DNA from: Polaribacter litorisediminis
GTDB lineage: Bacteria; Bacteroidota; Bacteroidia; Flavobacteriales; Flavobacteriaceae
Length of the DNA stretch: 64,000 nt
NCBI RefSeq assembly: GCF_019968605.1
Contig: NZ_CP082966.1
Span: forward strand, 3,647,501-3,711,500
Direction: 5' to 3'
Shown here one piece after another: positions 37,718 to 47,856 of this stretch (positions are counted from its first letter, which is position 1; the number at the start of each line of letters is the position of its first letter). The notes below the pieces were generated by a model. The model saw only the letters and a program-made list of their open reading frames with translations, made no database searches and was not told the DNA's origin. Both the position numbers and the translations under genes were made by a program.

Positions 37718-38258
37718 ATTCTAAAAGATGTGTTGGTAAACCATCAATACTCGTTTGATTTTTGTTTTCCCAGTACTCTTGAATTCCTTCTGGGCCTTGT
37801 TCAGATGCCCAATTGTTCAAATCATTTCTTTCTCCTTTATACTCAAAAAACGGAATGGACATTCCGCAAGAAGTTTGAGCAGATTCAATCGTAATATCAA
37901 ATATTTGGCGGGTTCCCGGAGTTTCAGGAAATAAAGAAATAATGCTATTCCATTCTTCATCTTTGGGTTTAATTTCTTTTCCTTTTCCGTATAACCGTAA
38001 GATATTAGGCACTTTTTCAAAAGAACAAAACATGATGGTAATACGTTCATTTTCTGATAAATGTGCTGCAGTTTCATTACCACTTCCAGTAACATTTAGC
38101 CATAAAACACGGTTTTTATGCAGCACTTTAAAAGAATCCATTCCTTTTGGCGATAAATTAATACGTCCAGAATTTGGCGCTGTGGCAACAAAAAATATTT
38201 TTTGTGCTTCAATAAATTTTTGAAGTTTTGATGTAATTTTGGTGTAAAATTTAGACAT
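37716..38258 (-). CDS. Pyridoxamine 5'-phosphate oxidase-like FMN-binding protein
   Basis: 180 residues. 'FFVATAPNSGRINLSPKGMDS' and 'LWLNVTGSGNETAAHLSENE' followed by 'ITIMFCSFEKVPNILRLYGKG' are typical of the split-barrel PNPOx-like group that binds FMN, heme or F420. Likely a small oxidoreductase; substrate unknown. It converges on the subtilase, and is 3 bp after the LytTR regulator gene on the same strand. Confidence 0.85.
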   Translation of the reverse strand: MSKFYTKITSKLQKFIEAQKIFFVATAPNSGRINLSPKGMDSFKVLHKNRVLWLNVTGSGNETAAHLSENERITIMFCSFEKVPNILRLYGKGKEIKPKDEEWNSIISLFPETPGTRQIFDITIESAQTSCGMSIPFFEYKGERNDLNNWASEQGPEGIQEYWENKNQTSIDGLPTHLLE

Positions 38259-38260
38259 AT

Positions 38261-38941
38261 TTATGCATTAAAATGATCAAGAAATTCTTTCTTATATTTT
38301 TGTCCTAAAGGTATTTTATTTGAGTTGATGATTGCCAAGTTCCCTTCTATATAATCCAGTTTATTTTTGTTGATGATAAACGATTTATGAACTTGTATAA
38401 AAATAGACTTTGGCAGGGAATTATGCATCATTTTTAAAGATTTATACGTTACTAAAAAGGTATTATTTAAATGCACTTTAATATAATCTCCTAAACCTTC
38501 TATAAAATAAATGTCTTCAATTTTTATCTGGTGTAATTTTTTGTCAGATTTTACAAAGATATACGCAATGTTAGCATCCTTTAAATCTTTAATTTTTGAA
38601 ACTGCTTTTAAAAAACGTTCAAAAGAAAAAGGTTTTAACAAATAATCTGTGGCATCAACTTCAAAACCTTCTAAGGCATATGCCGAATAAGCGGTTGTAA
38701 AAATTACTTTTGGCGGGTTTTTTAGCGATTTGTAAAAATCAACTCCCGAAAGTTGAGGCATATTAATATCTAAAAAAAGTAAATCAACAGTATTGCTTTT
38801 TAAATATTCTAAAGCCTCTAAAGCCTCTAAAGCATTATTACAAATATGGACTAATTCTAAATAATCAATTTTATGTATAAATGATTTTAGAACATTTTGC
38901 GAAGAGGGTTCATCATCAATTATGAGGCAACTTATATTCAT
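38261..38941 (-). CDS. LytTR-family response regulator
   Basis: 226 residues: receiver domain (~1-118) with acidic pocket DDE (9-11), phospho-acceptor Asp58 (LLFLDINMPQLSG) and Lys in 'YLLKPFSFERF', then a LytTR DNA-binding domain (~130-226; 'LHQIKIEDIYFIEGLGDYIKV'). It overlaps its cognate histidine kinase by 4 bp. A three-unit 9-nt repeat (38808-38833) encodes ALEALEALE in the receiver; see findings. Targets unknown. Confidence 0.92.
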   Translation of the reverse strand: MNISCLIIDDEPSSQNVLKSFIHKIDYLELVHICNNALEALEALEYLKSNTVDLLFLDINMPQLSGVDFYKSLKNPPKVIFTTAYSAYALEGFEVDATDYLLKPFSFERFLKAVSKIKDLKDANIAYIFVKSDKKLHQIKIEDIYFIEGLGDYIKVHLNNTFLVTYKSLKMMHNSLPKSIFIQVHKSFIINKNKLDYIEGNLAIINSNKIPLGQKYKKEFLDHFNA

Positions 38942-39993
38942 TTTTCTAAATCTAACGTTAGCTTTACTGTAAAAATAGTTTCGGTATTTTCAATTGAAAA
39001 AAGATGTTGATCAGGATAAATAATGGCTAAATTTTCTTGAATATTTTTTAAACCGATTCCATGTTCTTCTTTTGAATGATCATTTGTAGATTCTTTAAAA
39101 TTATTAGAAATTACAAAATCTATTTTTTTGTTTTTAGCTGTTAATTTTACATCAATATAAGGATTTTTTATACCACTTTTTAATCCGTGTTTAAAACTAT
39201 TTTCAAGTAAAGGCAATAACAACATTGGGTAGATTTCTAAATCTTCATCAACTTTGTACTTAAATTTAATAGTTGAATCGTTTACATGCCTATTTTTTTC
39301 AAATTCAATGTAATTATGAAGGAGTTCAATTTCTTTTTTGATGGTTATTTTATCAGCATTTATATCATAAATAACATATCTCAAAATATCTGATAATTGT
39401 AAAATTGCTTGGGTAACTTCTTTTTTTTCATCAATTGCCAACGAATACAATACGTTTAAAGAATTGAATAAAAAATGCGGATTAATCTGACCTTTTAAAT
39501 AATACAATTGATTTTCTATATGCTGATTCTGAATTTTAAGCGTTTTGTTTTCTAATTGATTTAAATACACCCAATTTTCGGCAAGTTTTATCAGCGCAGT
39601 TAGGATAAAAAACACCGAAAAAATAAAATAGATTTCTATGGTATTATGATAGGAAATAAAGAAATAATCTTTAAAAAAGGTATTGACCAAAACATTAAAG
39701 AGCCAAGGATTTATCTGTGCAAACACAATAAGATGTATAACAAAAAGGATTCCGAAGAGTCCATATTTTTCCTTTTTAAGATATTTAGGAAGTAACCAAT
39801 ATAAATTTAAAGAGACAGGAACCACTAAAGTAAATATAAAGCTTGCGGTATAAATATAATCGATTTTTGCAGGCAAGGAACTTCCAGAAAAAAGAAATAG
39901 CAGAATCGCAAAAGAACAACTCCATAACACAGTGTTAAAAACGACTATGTTATGAGCGTTTGTTCCTTTTAAAAAAAGTTTATTTTGCTGCAT
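38938..39993 (-). CDS. LytS/YehU-type sensor histidine kinase
   Basis: 351 residues with four to five transmembrane helices in the N-terminal ~145 residues, then a coiled coil and a His_kinase domain: 'QINPHFLFNSLN' with phospho-accepting His173, and an HATPase-like 'PMLLLPLLENSFKHGLKSGI' and 'GIGLKNIQENL'. It forms a two-component pair with the regulator. It overlaps the upstream lipoprotein gene by 14 bp, so all three genes share an operon. Confidence 0.92.
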   Translation of the reverse strand: MQQNKLFLKGTNAHNIVVFNTVLWSCSFAILLFLFSGSSLPAKIDYIYTASFIFTLVVPVSLNLYWLLPKYLKKEKYGLFGILFVIHLIVFAQINPWLFNVLVNTFFKDYFFISYHNTIEIYFIFSVFFILTALIKLAENWVYLNQLENKTLKIQNQHIENQLYYLKGQINPHFLFNSLNVLYSLAIDEKKEVTQAILQLSDILRYVIYDINADKITIKKEIELLHNYIEFEKNRHVNDSTIKFKYKVDEDLEIYPMLLLPLLENSFKHGLKSGIKNPYIDVKLTAKNKKIDFVISNNFKESTNDHSKEEHGIGLKNIQENLAIIYPDQHLFSIENTETIFTVKLTLDLEK

Positions 39994-40636
39994 CTATTTT
40001 ACTTAATATAAATTTTGTTGAAGTATTCCATTTTTCTGCATCGTTAGAAGCCATGTATTTTTTAATAAATTTTTGCAATTCTTTAGAGCTTGCAGTCAAC
40101 AAATACTGATCGTTTAAAACACCAAATGTTTCGTGTTTAATTTTTATTTTTTTCTTTTTAAAAAGGGCGTCAATTTTGTCTTCATCTAACCATCTTATTT
40201 CAATTTTCCCATTTTTTAAAACATCATATTTAACCAAACTGTGCGTATAAATGGAATGACTTTCTAACAAATTATCTATATTTTCTTGACGACCAAAAGG
40301 GAAAAAATCTAAATACCTTTGGTTGTTTATTACAAATGGTGTTGCAATAAACAAAACTTCTTGGTCTTCATAATTTCTTTTAATAAGATAACTGTTATTA
40401 AATTCTTTATACAATTGTAAATCTTCATCTTTCATTTTTCCTAAAGGGTTTTCTTTTAACATTTGTTCTTTAAAGGAAACAATTTGCCATTTTCCGTTTT
40501 TTGAATCTTGCCAATCTCCAATAAAACTATGATCAAAAGAGATGGTTTCTTTGGTGTAAAAAGGATGTAAAGATTTTACTACACAAGAAGTTAATAGTAT
40601 CAAACAAAGTCCTAAAATTACGTTTCTAATTTTCAT
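39980..40636 (-). CDS. Lipoprotein of the LytS/LytTR operon
   Basis: 218 residues from the ATG at 40634-40636, which starts the signal peptide MKIRNVILGLCLILLTSC with lipobox LLTSC; an upstream in-frame ATG would add residues that are not signal-like. The mature protein is mixed alpha/beta ('SFIGDWQDSKNGKWQIVSFK') with no recognised family. Being operonic with a sensor kinase suggests it is the sensed or co-regulated envelope component. 14-bp overlap with the kinase gene. Confidence 0.72.
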   Translation of the reverse strand: MKIRNVILGLCLILLTSCVVKSLHPFYTKETISFDHSFIGDWQDSKNGKWQIVSFKEQMLKENPLGKMKDEDLQLYKEFNNSYLIKRNYEDQEVLFIATPFVINNQRYLDFFPFGRQENIDNLLESHSIYTHSLVKYDVLKNGKIEIRWLDEDKIDALFKKKKIKIKHETFGVLNDQYLLTASSKELQKFIKKYMASNDAEKWNTSTKFILSKIDAAK

Positions 40637-40855
40637 GAGTTTCAAATTTAAAATTATTTGCCACAAAAAAAGGGTAGCGGTTCATAAAAGGGAAATTTTT
40701 TAGACAAACACTGTTTTTTTCTCGATGAAACAGGGATTTATAAAATTAAGGAACCTGACTTTAATTTAAAATATGCAAATAACGAGTACAATTTTATAAA
40801 TAACATTTTGTGATATTGATAAATTATTACCTTTAGCCTAAATAAACTTTTTTTT

Positions 40856-42331
40856 ATGGAATATGGATTTTTATCAGTAATACCGCCAATTGTGGCAATC
40901 ATTTTAGCATTAAGAACCAAGCAAGTGTACATCGCTTTGTTATTTGGTATTTGGTTTTCTTGGCTGATCATTGAGGGTTGGAACCCACTAACAGGAACAT
41001 TAGCCATGATTGAAGGAATGGTCAATGTGTTTCAATCTAAAGGAAATACAAGAACCATTATGTTTAGTGCTTTGGTAGGTGCCTTGCTTATTTTTATTCA
41101 ATATTCTAGAGGGGTAGAGGGTTTTATCAATATTTTAAATAGACAATTGGTAAAGCTAGAAGATAAAAAAACGGGTTACAGTAGAGTAATGGTGCAAATT
41201 TTAGCAACAATTACGGGATTGTTACTGTTTGTGGAAACGAGCATTAGTTCTTTAACCGTAGGAACTTTATATAGACCCATTTTTGATAAATTAGGAATTC
41301 CGAGAGAAAAGTTAGCGTATATAGCAGATTCAAGTTCTGCGCCTTCATCAATTTTAATTCCTTTTAATGCATGGGGCGCTTTTATTATGGGATTGTTGCT
41401 TACACAAGGAATTGACAAACCATTTTCTGTGATGATTGCTTCTATTAAATATAATTTTTATCCATTATTGGCTATAACAATTGTGTTTATTGTCATTTTT
41501 TCAAAGAACGATTTAGGCCCAATGAAAAAAGCCGAAACAAGAACGAAAGACACCGGTTTGTTAATGAATAAAGGATCTAAACCCATGGTTTCTGACGCAG
41601 TAACTTCATTTCCGCCAAAAGAAGGCATTGAAGCCAAAGCCTATAATATGATTGTGCCGCTTTTGGTCATGGTTTGTATGATGCCAATTAATTTAATGTA
41701 CACTGGGTGGAGTGCTGTTAAGGAATCTACCTCTTTTTTAAATCACGCGTCACAAGCAATTGGCGAAGGCTCTGGCTCGTCATCTGTTTTATATGCAGTA
41801 ATTACATCACTTTTGGTGGCTATGCTGATGTATTTTATTCAAGGAATCATGAGGCCAAAAGAAGCTATCAATTTAACATTAAAAGGTATTAGTGAGTTAA
41901 TACCTTTGGCTTTGTTAATGTTATTAGCATTTGCTATTGGAGATGCTTGTAAAGAATTAGAAACCGGAATTTATGTTGCCAATGCAACAAAAGAATGGCT
42001 GTCTCCAGAGTTGTTGCCAGCTGTTGTTTTTATCATTAGTTCTTTTATTGCTTTTTCTACAGGAACTTCTTGGGGAACATTTGCTATTATGTTGGCAATT
42101 TCAGTACCCATGGCAAATATTCATGGTGCTGAGGTAACTATTGTGGTGGCTGCTACTTTAGGAGGAGGTATTTTTGGAGATCATTGTTCGCCAATTTCAG
42201 ATACGTCTATTATTTCTTCTATGGCTTCTGCCAGTGATCATATAGATCATGTAAAAACCCAATTACCGTATGCTTTAGTGGGAGGTGCAATTACTGTTAT
42301 TTTGTATTTGTTAATTGGTTTTTTTGGTTGA
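40856..42331 (+). CDS. Na+/H+ antiporter, NhaC family
   Basis: 491 residues, about 12 helices. 'YGFLSVIPPIVAIILALRTK' and 'ALVGALLIFIQYSRGVEGFI' at the start, 'FIMGLLLTQGIDK', 'STGTSWGTFAIMLAIS' and 'GGGIFGDHCSPISDTSIISS' near the end are NhaC signature segments with charged residues buried in helices. It should exchange Na+ for H+ across the inner membrane. Possible promoter TACCTTTA at 40828-40835 with TTTTG 17 bp upstream. A 10-bp inverted repeat covers its stop codon. Confidence 0.85.
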   Translation: MEYGFLSVIPPIVAIILALRTKQVYIALLFGIWFSWLIIEGWNPLTGTLAMIEGMVNVFQSKGNTRTIMFSALVGALLIFIQYSRGVEGFINILNRQLVKLEDKKTGYSRVMVQILATITGLLLFVETSISSLTVGTLYRPIFDKLGIPREKLAYIADSSSAPSSILIPFNAWGAFIMGLLLTQGIDKPFSVMIASIKYNFYPLLAITIVFIVIFSKNDLGPMKKAETRTKDTGLLMNKGSKPMVSDAVTSFPPKEGIEAKAYNMIVPLLVMVCMMPINLMYTGWSAVKESTSFLNHASQAIGEGSGSSSVLYAVITSLLVAMLMYFIQGIMRPKEAINLTLKGISELIPLALLMLLAFAIGDACKELETGIYVANATKEWLSPELLPAVVFIISSFIAFSTGTSWGTFAIMLAISVPMANIHGAEVTIVVAATLGGGIFGDHCSPISDTSIISSMASASDHIDHVKTQLPYALVGGAITVILYLLIGFFG

Positions 42332-42369
42332 TTTACCGAGGAAAGGTAGAGGTAAAATTTCGGTAAATC
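42330..42369 (+). terminator. Possible terminator of nhaC
   Basis: GATTTACCGA (42330-42339) and TCGGTAAATC (42360-42369) are a perfect 10-bp inverted repeat overlapping the nhaC stop, followed by T-rich DNA, with a 20-nt loop. Confidence 0.5.
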
Positions 42370-42835
42370 TAAATATTATTTCGTTCTCTTTTCCCTCACA
42401 GTTTGTCATTCCGTAGGAATCTTTTGCATACTGTTGCTCACTCTTGCGCGAGATCCTTTCAGGGTGATAAACAGAACGTATTTTTTACGTTTATCTTACT
42501 CACTTTCTATCCAGTTTCCAATTAGTTTCTCCACCTAGTTTTGTCATTCTGCAAGAATCTTTTGGGGTTTGGTTTGCTCATTCTAGTGTGAGACCCTTTC
42601 AGGGAGACAAACTGAACGGGTTTTGTGAGGTTTTCTCTTTCACTTTCCATCCAGTTTCCAATTAGTTTTTCCACCCAGTTTTGTCATTCTGTAAGAATCT
42701 TCGCGTGCTGTTGCTCACTGTTGTGTGAGACCCTTTCAGGGTGACAAACTGTGTGGGTTTGGTTTTGCTGTTTTCAATTAATTTGTAACTAGTTTTTCAC
42801 ACAATTTTGTCATTCCGTAGGAATCTCAGACAACT
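42332..42835 (+). repeat. Left cluster of the TTTGTCATTCYG element array (three units and a half)
   Basis: Three complete units start at 42402, 42540 and 42680 and end at 42471, 42611 and 42748. A half-unit (TTTGTCATTCCGTAGGAATC) starts at 42806 and runs into the GIY-YIG gene's stop codon at 42836. Unit 1 keeps the archetypal CCGTAGGAATC arm, whereas most units to the right have CTGCAAGAATC. Spacers include a 'CACTTTCCATCCAG'-like class. Confidence 0.85.
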
Positions 42836-43147
42836 CTATTCAAACAAATAATTTAAAAAATCCATTTGAGCATTTTGCTCTTGAATCAAATTTATTTTCT
42901 TTTGTCTTGTTAAGTTTTTAATCTCTTTTTCTCTTGCAATAGCTTCTTGTATCCAACCAAAATGTTCGTAATGTAATAAATAATGTACATTGTATTTCGC
43001 AGTAAAACTTTTAGGGTTCTTTTTTTGTTTATGTTGCTGCAAACGTAATTTTAGATTATTTGTAACGCCAGTATATAAAACGGTTTTGTTTTTATTAGTA
43101 ATAATGTATGCATAAAAATTGTATATACCTGGTGTGTGGGATATCAT
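42836..43147 (-). CDS. GIY-YIG endonuclease-domain protein
   Basis: 103 residues, single GIY-YIG domain of the UvrC/YhbQ type. 'FYAYIITNKNKTVLYTGVT' carries the GIY (YAY) and YIG (YTG) motif tyrosines, 'LKLRLQQHK' the catalytic Arg, and 'REKEIKNLT' the metal-binding Glu, so it is likely an active nuclease. It is the only gene in the 5-kb repeat array; half elements flank both sides. Small solo GIY-YIG genes are abundant in flavobacteria with no settled role. Ordinary DNA repair is also possible. Confidence 0.85.
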   Translation of the reverse strand: MISHTPGIYNFYAYIITNKNKTVLYTGVTNNLKLRLQQHKQKKNPKSFTAKYNVHYLLHYEHFGWIQEAIAREKEIKNLTRQKKINLIQEQNAQMDFLNYLFE

Positions 43148-46100
43148 GTTTGGTGGTATTTAGTTTTGTTCTTTTTGAAAAACAGTAAAAATATGTAAAG
43201 TTTGTTATTCCAAAGGAATTTTTCGACTAGTTTTGTCATTCTGTAAGAATCTTTTGGGGTTTGGTTTTCTCACTCTTGTGTGAGACCCTTTCAGGGTGAC
43301 AAACTGTGTTTGAGTGAAATGCCTATTGGTTTTGCGTTCTTGTTTGCATTTGGTTTGTCATTCTGCAAGAATCTTTGCGTGCTGTTGCTCACTGTTGTGT
43401 GAGACCCTTTCAGGGAGACAAACTGTGTGGTGTTGCGTTTCTGTTTCCACGGAGTTATCACTCAGTTTCAATCCAGTTTTGTCATTCTGCAAGAATCTTT
43501 GCGTGCTATTGCTCACTGTTGTGTGAGACCCTTTCAGGGAGACAAACTGTGTGGTGTTGCGTTTCTGTTTCCACGGAGTTATCACTCAGTTTCAATCCAG
43601 TTTTGTCATTCTGCAAGAATCTTTGCGTGCTATTGCTCACTGTTGTGTGAGACCCTTTCAGGGAGACAAACTGTGTGGTGTTGCGTTGCTGTTTCCACGC
43701 AGTTATCAGTCAGTTTCAATCCATTTTTGTCATTCTGCAAGAATCTTTGCGTGCTGTTGCTTACTGTTGTGTGAGACCCTTTCAGGGAGACAAACTGAAT
43801 AGGTTTTGTTAGGATTTATTTCTCATTTTGCAGCCAGTTTTTATCCAGTTTTGTTATTCTGTAAGAATCTTTGCGTGCTGCTGCTCACTGTTGTTTGAGA
43901 TCCTTTCAGGTTGACAAACAGAACGTGTTTCTCACTCACTTTCCATACAGTTTTGTCATTCTGCAAGAATCTTCTGGGGTTAGGTTTGCTTTTCTTTGTG
44001 TGAGACCCTTTCAGGGAGACAAAGCGTGTGGTGTTGCGTTGCTGTTTTCACGCAGTTACCGGTCAGTTTCAATCTAGTTTTGTCATTCTGCAAGAATCTT
44101 TGCGTGCTGTTGCTCACTGTTGTGTGAGACCCTTTCAGGGAGACAAACTGAATTGGTTTTTTACGGTTTTCTCACTCACTTTCCATACAGTTTTGTCATT
44201 CTGCAAGAATCTTTGCGTGCTGTTGCTCAATGTTGTTTGAGACTCTTTCAGTGAGACAAACTGTGTGGTGTTGCGTTGCTATTTCCACGCAGTTATCAGT
44301 CAGTTTCAATCCAGTTTTGTCATTCTGCAAGAATCTTTGCATGCTATTGCTTAATGTTATGTGAGACCCTTTCAGGGAGACAAATCGTGTGGTGTTGCGT
44401 TGCTATTTCCACGCATTTACCGCTCAGTTTCCATACAGTTTTGTCATTCTGAAAGAATCTTTGCGTGCTGTTGCTCACTGTTGTGTGAGACCCTTTCAGG
44501 GAGACAAACAGAACGTGTTTCTCACTCACTTTCCATACAGTTTTGTCATTCTGCAAGAATCTTCTGAGGTTTAGTTTGCTTTTCTTTGTGTGAGACCCTT
44601 TCAGGGAGACAAACTGAATGGGTTTTTTACGGTTTTCTCACTCACTTTCCATACAGTTTTGTCATTCTGTAAGAATCTTTGCGTGCTATTGCTTACTGTT
44701 GTGTGAGACCCTTTCAGGGAGACAAACTGTGTGGGTTTTGTGAGGATTTCTTTCTCATTTTGTAGCCAGTTTTTATCCAATTTTCGACCAGTTTTGTCAT
44801 TCTGCAAGAATCTTTGCATGCTGTTGCTCACTGTTGTGTGAGACCCTTTCAGGGAGACAAACTGTGTGGTGTTGCGTTGCTATTTCCACGCATTTATCAG
44901 TCAGTTTCCATACAGTTTTGTTATTCTGCAAGAATTTTTGCGTGCTGTTGCTCACTGTTGTGTGAGACCCTTTCAGGGAGACAAACTGTGTGGTGTTGCG
45001 TTTCTGTTTCCACGGAGTTATCAGTCAGTTTCAATCCATTTTTGTCATTCTGCAAGAATCTTTGCGTGCTATTGCTTACTGTTGTGTGAGACCCTTTCAG
45101 GGAGACAAAGCGTGTGGTGTTGCGTTGCTGTTTCCACGCAGTTAACGCTCAGTTTCAATCCATTTTTGTCATTCCGTAGGAATCTTTGCGTGCTATTGCT
45201 CACTGTTGTGTGAGACCCTTTCAGGTAGACAAACTGAATGGGTTTTGTGAGGATTTATTTCTCATTTTGCAGCCAGTTTTTATCCAATTTTCAATCCATT
45301 TTTGTCATTCTGAAAGAATCTTTGCGTGCTGTTGCTCACTGTTGTGTGAGACCCTTTCAGGGAGACAAACTGTGTGGTGTTGCGTTGCTGTTTCCACGCA
45401 GTTATCAGTCAGTTTCAATCCAGTTTTGTCATTCTGTAAGAATCTTTTCGTGCTATTGCTCACTGTTATGTGAGACCCTTTCAGGGAGACAAACTGTGTG
45501 GTGTTGCGTTGCTGTTTCCACGGAGTTATCAGCCAGTTTCAATCCAGTTTTGTCATTCTGTAAGAATCTTTTCGTGCTATTGCTTACTGTTGTGTGAGAC
45601 CCTTTCAGGGAGACAAACTGAATGGGTTTTGTGAGGATTTATTTCTCATTTTGCAGCCAGTTTTTATCCAATTTTCAATCCATTTTTGTCATTCTGAAAG
45701 AATCTTTGCGTGCTATTGCTCACTGTTGTGTGAGACCCTTTCAGGGAGACAAACTGTGTGGTGTTGCGTTGCTATTTCCACGCATTTATCAGTCAGTTTC
45801 CATACAGTTTTGTCATTCTGCAAGAATCTTTGCGTGCTGTTGCTCACTGTTGTGTGAGACCCTTTCAGGGAGACAAACTGTGTGGGTTTTGTGAGGATTT
45901 CTTTCTCATTTTGCAGCCAGTTTTTATCCAATTTTCAATCCAGTTTTGTTATTCTGTAAGAATCTTTGCGTGCTATTACTTACTGTTGTGTGAGACCCTT
46001 TCAGGGAGACAAACTGTGTGGGTTTTGTGAGGATTTCTTTCTCATTTTGCAGCCAGTTTTTATCCAATTTTCAATCCAGTTTTGTTATTCTGTAAGAATC

Positions 46101-47303
46101 TTTGCGTGCTATTGCTTACTGTTGTGTGAGACCCTTTCAGGGAGACAAACTGTGTGGGTTTTGTGAGGATTTCTTTCTCATTTTGTAGCCAGTTTTTATC
46201 CAATTTTCGACCAGTTTTGTCATTCTGCAAGAATCTTTGCATGCTGTTGCTCACTGTTGTGTGAGACCCTTTCAGGGAGACAAACTGTGTGGTGTTGCGT
46301 TGCTGTTTCCACGGAGTTACCGCTCAGTTTCAATCCAGTTTTGTCATTCTGTAAGAATCTTTTCGTGCTATTGCTCACTGTTATGTGAGACCCTTTCAGG
46401 GAGACAAACTGTGTGGTGTTGCGTTGCTGTTTCCACGCAGTTATCAGTCAGTTTCAATCTAGTTTTGTCATTCTGAAAGAATCTTTGCGTGCTGTTGCTC
46501 ACTGTTGTGTGAGACCCTTTCAGGGAGACAAACTGTGTGGGTTTTGTGAGGATTTCTTTCTCATTTTGTAGCCAGTTTTTATCCAATTTTCAATCCATTT
46601 TTGTCATTCTGAAAGAATCTTTGCGTGCTGTTGCTCACTATTGTTTGAGACCCTTTCAGTGAGACAAAGCGTGTGGTGTTGCGTTTCTGTTTCCACGCAG
46701 TTATCAGTCAGTTTCAATCCATTTTTGCCATTCTGAAAGAATCTTTACGTGCTGTTGCTCACTGTTGTGTGAGACCCTTTCAGGGTGACAAACAGAACGT
46801 GTTTCTCACTCACTTTCCATACAGTTTTGTCATTCTGCAAGAATCTTCTGAGGTTTAGTTTGCTTTTCTTTGTGTGAGACCCTTTCAGGGAGACAAACTG
46901 AATGGGTTTTTTACGGTTTTCTCACTCACTTTCCATACAGTTTTGTCATTCTGCAAGAATCTTCTGAGGTTTAGTTTGCTTTTCTTTGTGTGAGACCCTT
47001 TCAGGGAGACAAACTGAATGGGTTTTTTACGGTTTTCTCACTCACTTTCCATACAGTTTTGTCATTCTGCAACAATCTTTGCGTGCTGTTGATCAGTATT
47101 GTTTTAGACCCTTTCAGGGTGACAAACTGAACGGGTTTTGTGAGGGTTTCTTTCTCATTTTGCAGCCAGTTTTTATCCAATTTTCAATCCATTTTTGTCA
47201 TTCTGCAAGAATCTTTGCGTGCTGTTGCTCACTGTTGTGAGAGACCCTTTCAGGGAGACAAATTAAGTGTCAGTGACAAACAAGGTGCGCTATAAACAAC
47301 GCA
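43148..47303 (+). repeat. Main array of direct repeats of the TTTGTC...GACAAA element (33 units)
   Basis: After a half-unit at 43201-43222, thirty-three units begin between 43232 and 47194, the last ending at 47262. Each unit is ~68-72 bp: TTTGTCATTCTGCAAGAATC, a variable middle with small hairpin CTCAC...GTGAG, then GAGACCCTTTCAGGGAGACAAA. The ends are imperfect inverted repeats (TTTGTC/GACAAA, CTG/CAG, AAG/CTT). Units repeat in the same direction with steps of about 124, 136 or 102-116 bp, set by three repeated spacer classes (TGTTGCGTTGCTG..., GGGTTTTGTGAGG..., CTCACTCACTTTCC...). Open frames seen here are repeat artefacts. Confidence 0.9.
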
Positions 47304-47699
47304 TTACTTTGCTAAAATTCCACGTTTTTTAATCTCGTTAATCATACGTAAAGCACCTTCTTTGATGGTATTTTGATCGAAAATAAAAGTTTTTTCAAAT
47401 AATGCATTTCCTTCGAAAAAAGTAACTTGAAAACGATTGTTTAACTTGAATAATTCAGGTTGAATAAACTCTATTTTAGCAAAAGAATTTGCAGGTAAAA
47501 CATCAATTTTTTTACGAATCAAAGACGTTGTTTTTGTTTCAGAAAAACCTTGAGAAACAATTACCATCATTTCTAAAGCAACATTTTTATTGTTGATTAA
47601 ATATACATTCCAATCATCAGTTTTATAAAGATCATTGTATTCATAAACAACTGCCATTTCTACATTGGTAACTTCAGGTATTTGAATGTCTTTTTTCAT
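47304..47699 (-). CDS. Conserved protein next to pheS, unknown function
   Basis: 131 residues from the ATG at 47697-47699; a longer start adds six residues with no support. Beta-rich sequence 'MAVVYEYNDLYKTDDWNVYL', 'FQVTFFEGNALFEKTFIF' ends with a helix. Flavobacterial genomes have similar ORFs near pheS that are sometimes mislabelled as a tRNA synthetase subunit; it has no synthetase motif. It ends 42 bases from the repeat array. Family unknown to me. Confidence 0.6.
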   Translation of the reverse strand: MKKDIQIPEVTNVEMAVVYEYNDLYKTDDWNVYLINNKNVALEMMVIVSQGFSETKTTSLIRKKIDVLPANSFAKIEFIQPELFKLNNRFQVTFFEGNALFEKTFIFDQNTIKEGALRMINEIKKRGILAK

Positions 47700-47707
47700 A
47701 ATTTTAT

Positions 47708-47724
47708 CTTCTCCCAAAGGGAGA
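47708..47724. repeat. Short TTCTCCC...GGGAGAA palindrome
   Basis: TTCTCCC-AAA-GGGAGAA, a short dispersed CCTCTCCCTTTGG-type hairpin in the leader of the upstream-side gene. Confidence 0.45.
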
Positions 47725-47856
47725 AATTATTTATAAATTTATAGTATAAAGAAGTCTAAAGGTTTTTTGATTCAATCATATTTCGATCAAAATGAAAAAT
47801 TGTTTATTTTTTAATTTGAGTTAGTTCATTCCCTTTGAGAAGGTTAGAATGAGATG

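Noticed and set aside
43314..47240. Many open frames of 60-120 residues on both strands in the repeat array (repeating FCHSARIFACYCSLLCETLSG-like blocks)
   Set aside because: They are translations of the same DNA unit shifting frame because the unit length is not a multiple of three; no start or codon-use pattern supports them.
43232..47262. CRISPR array
   Set aside because: Units are ~70 bp imperfect hairpins with repeated, not unique, spacers, no cas genes nearby.
43232..47262. Integron-like attC array
   Set aside because: Spacers hold no genes and no integrase is present; the hairpin lacks integron core sites.
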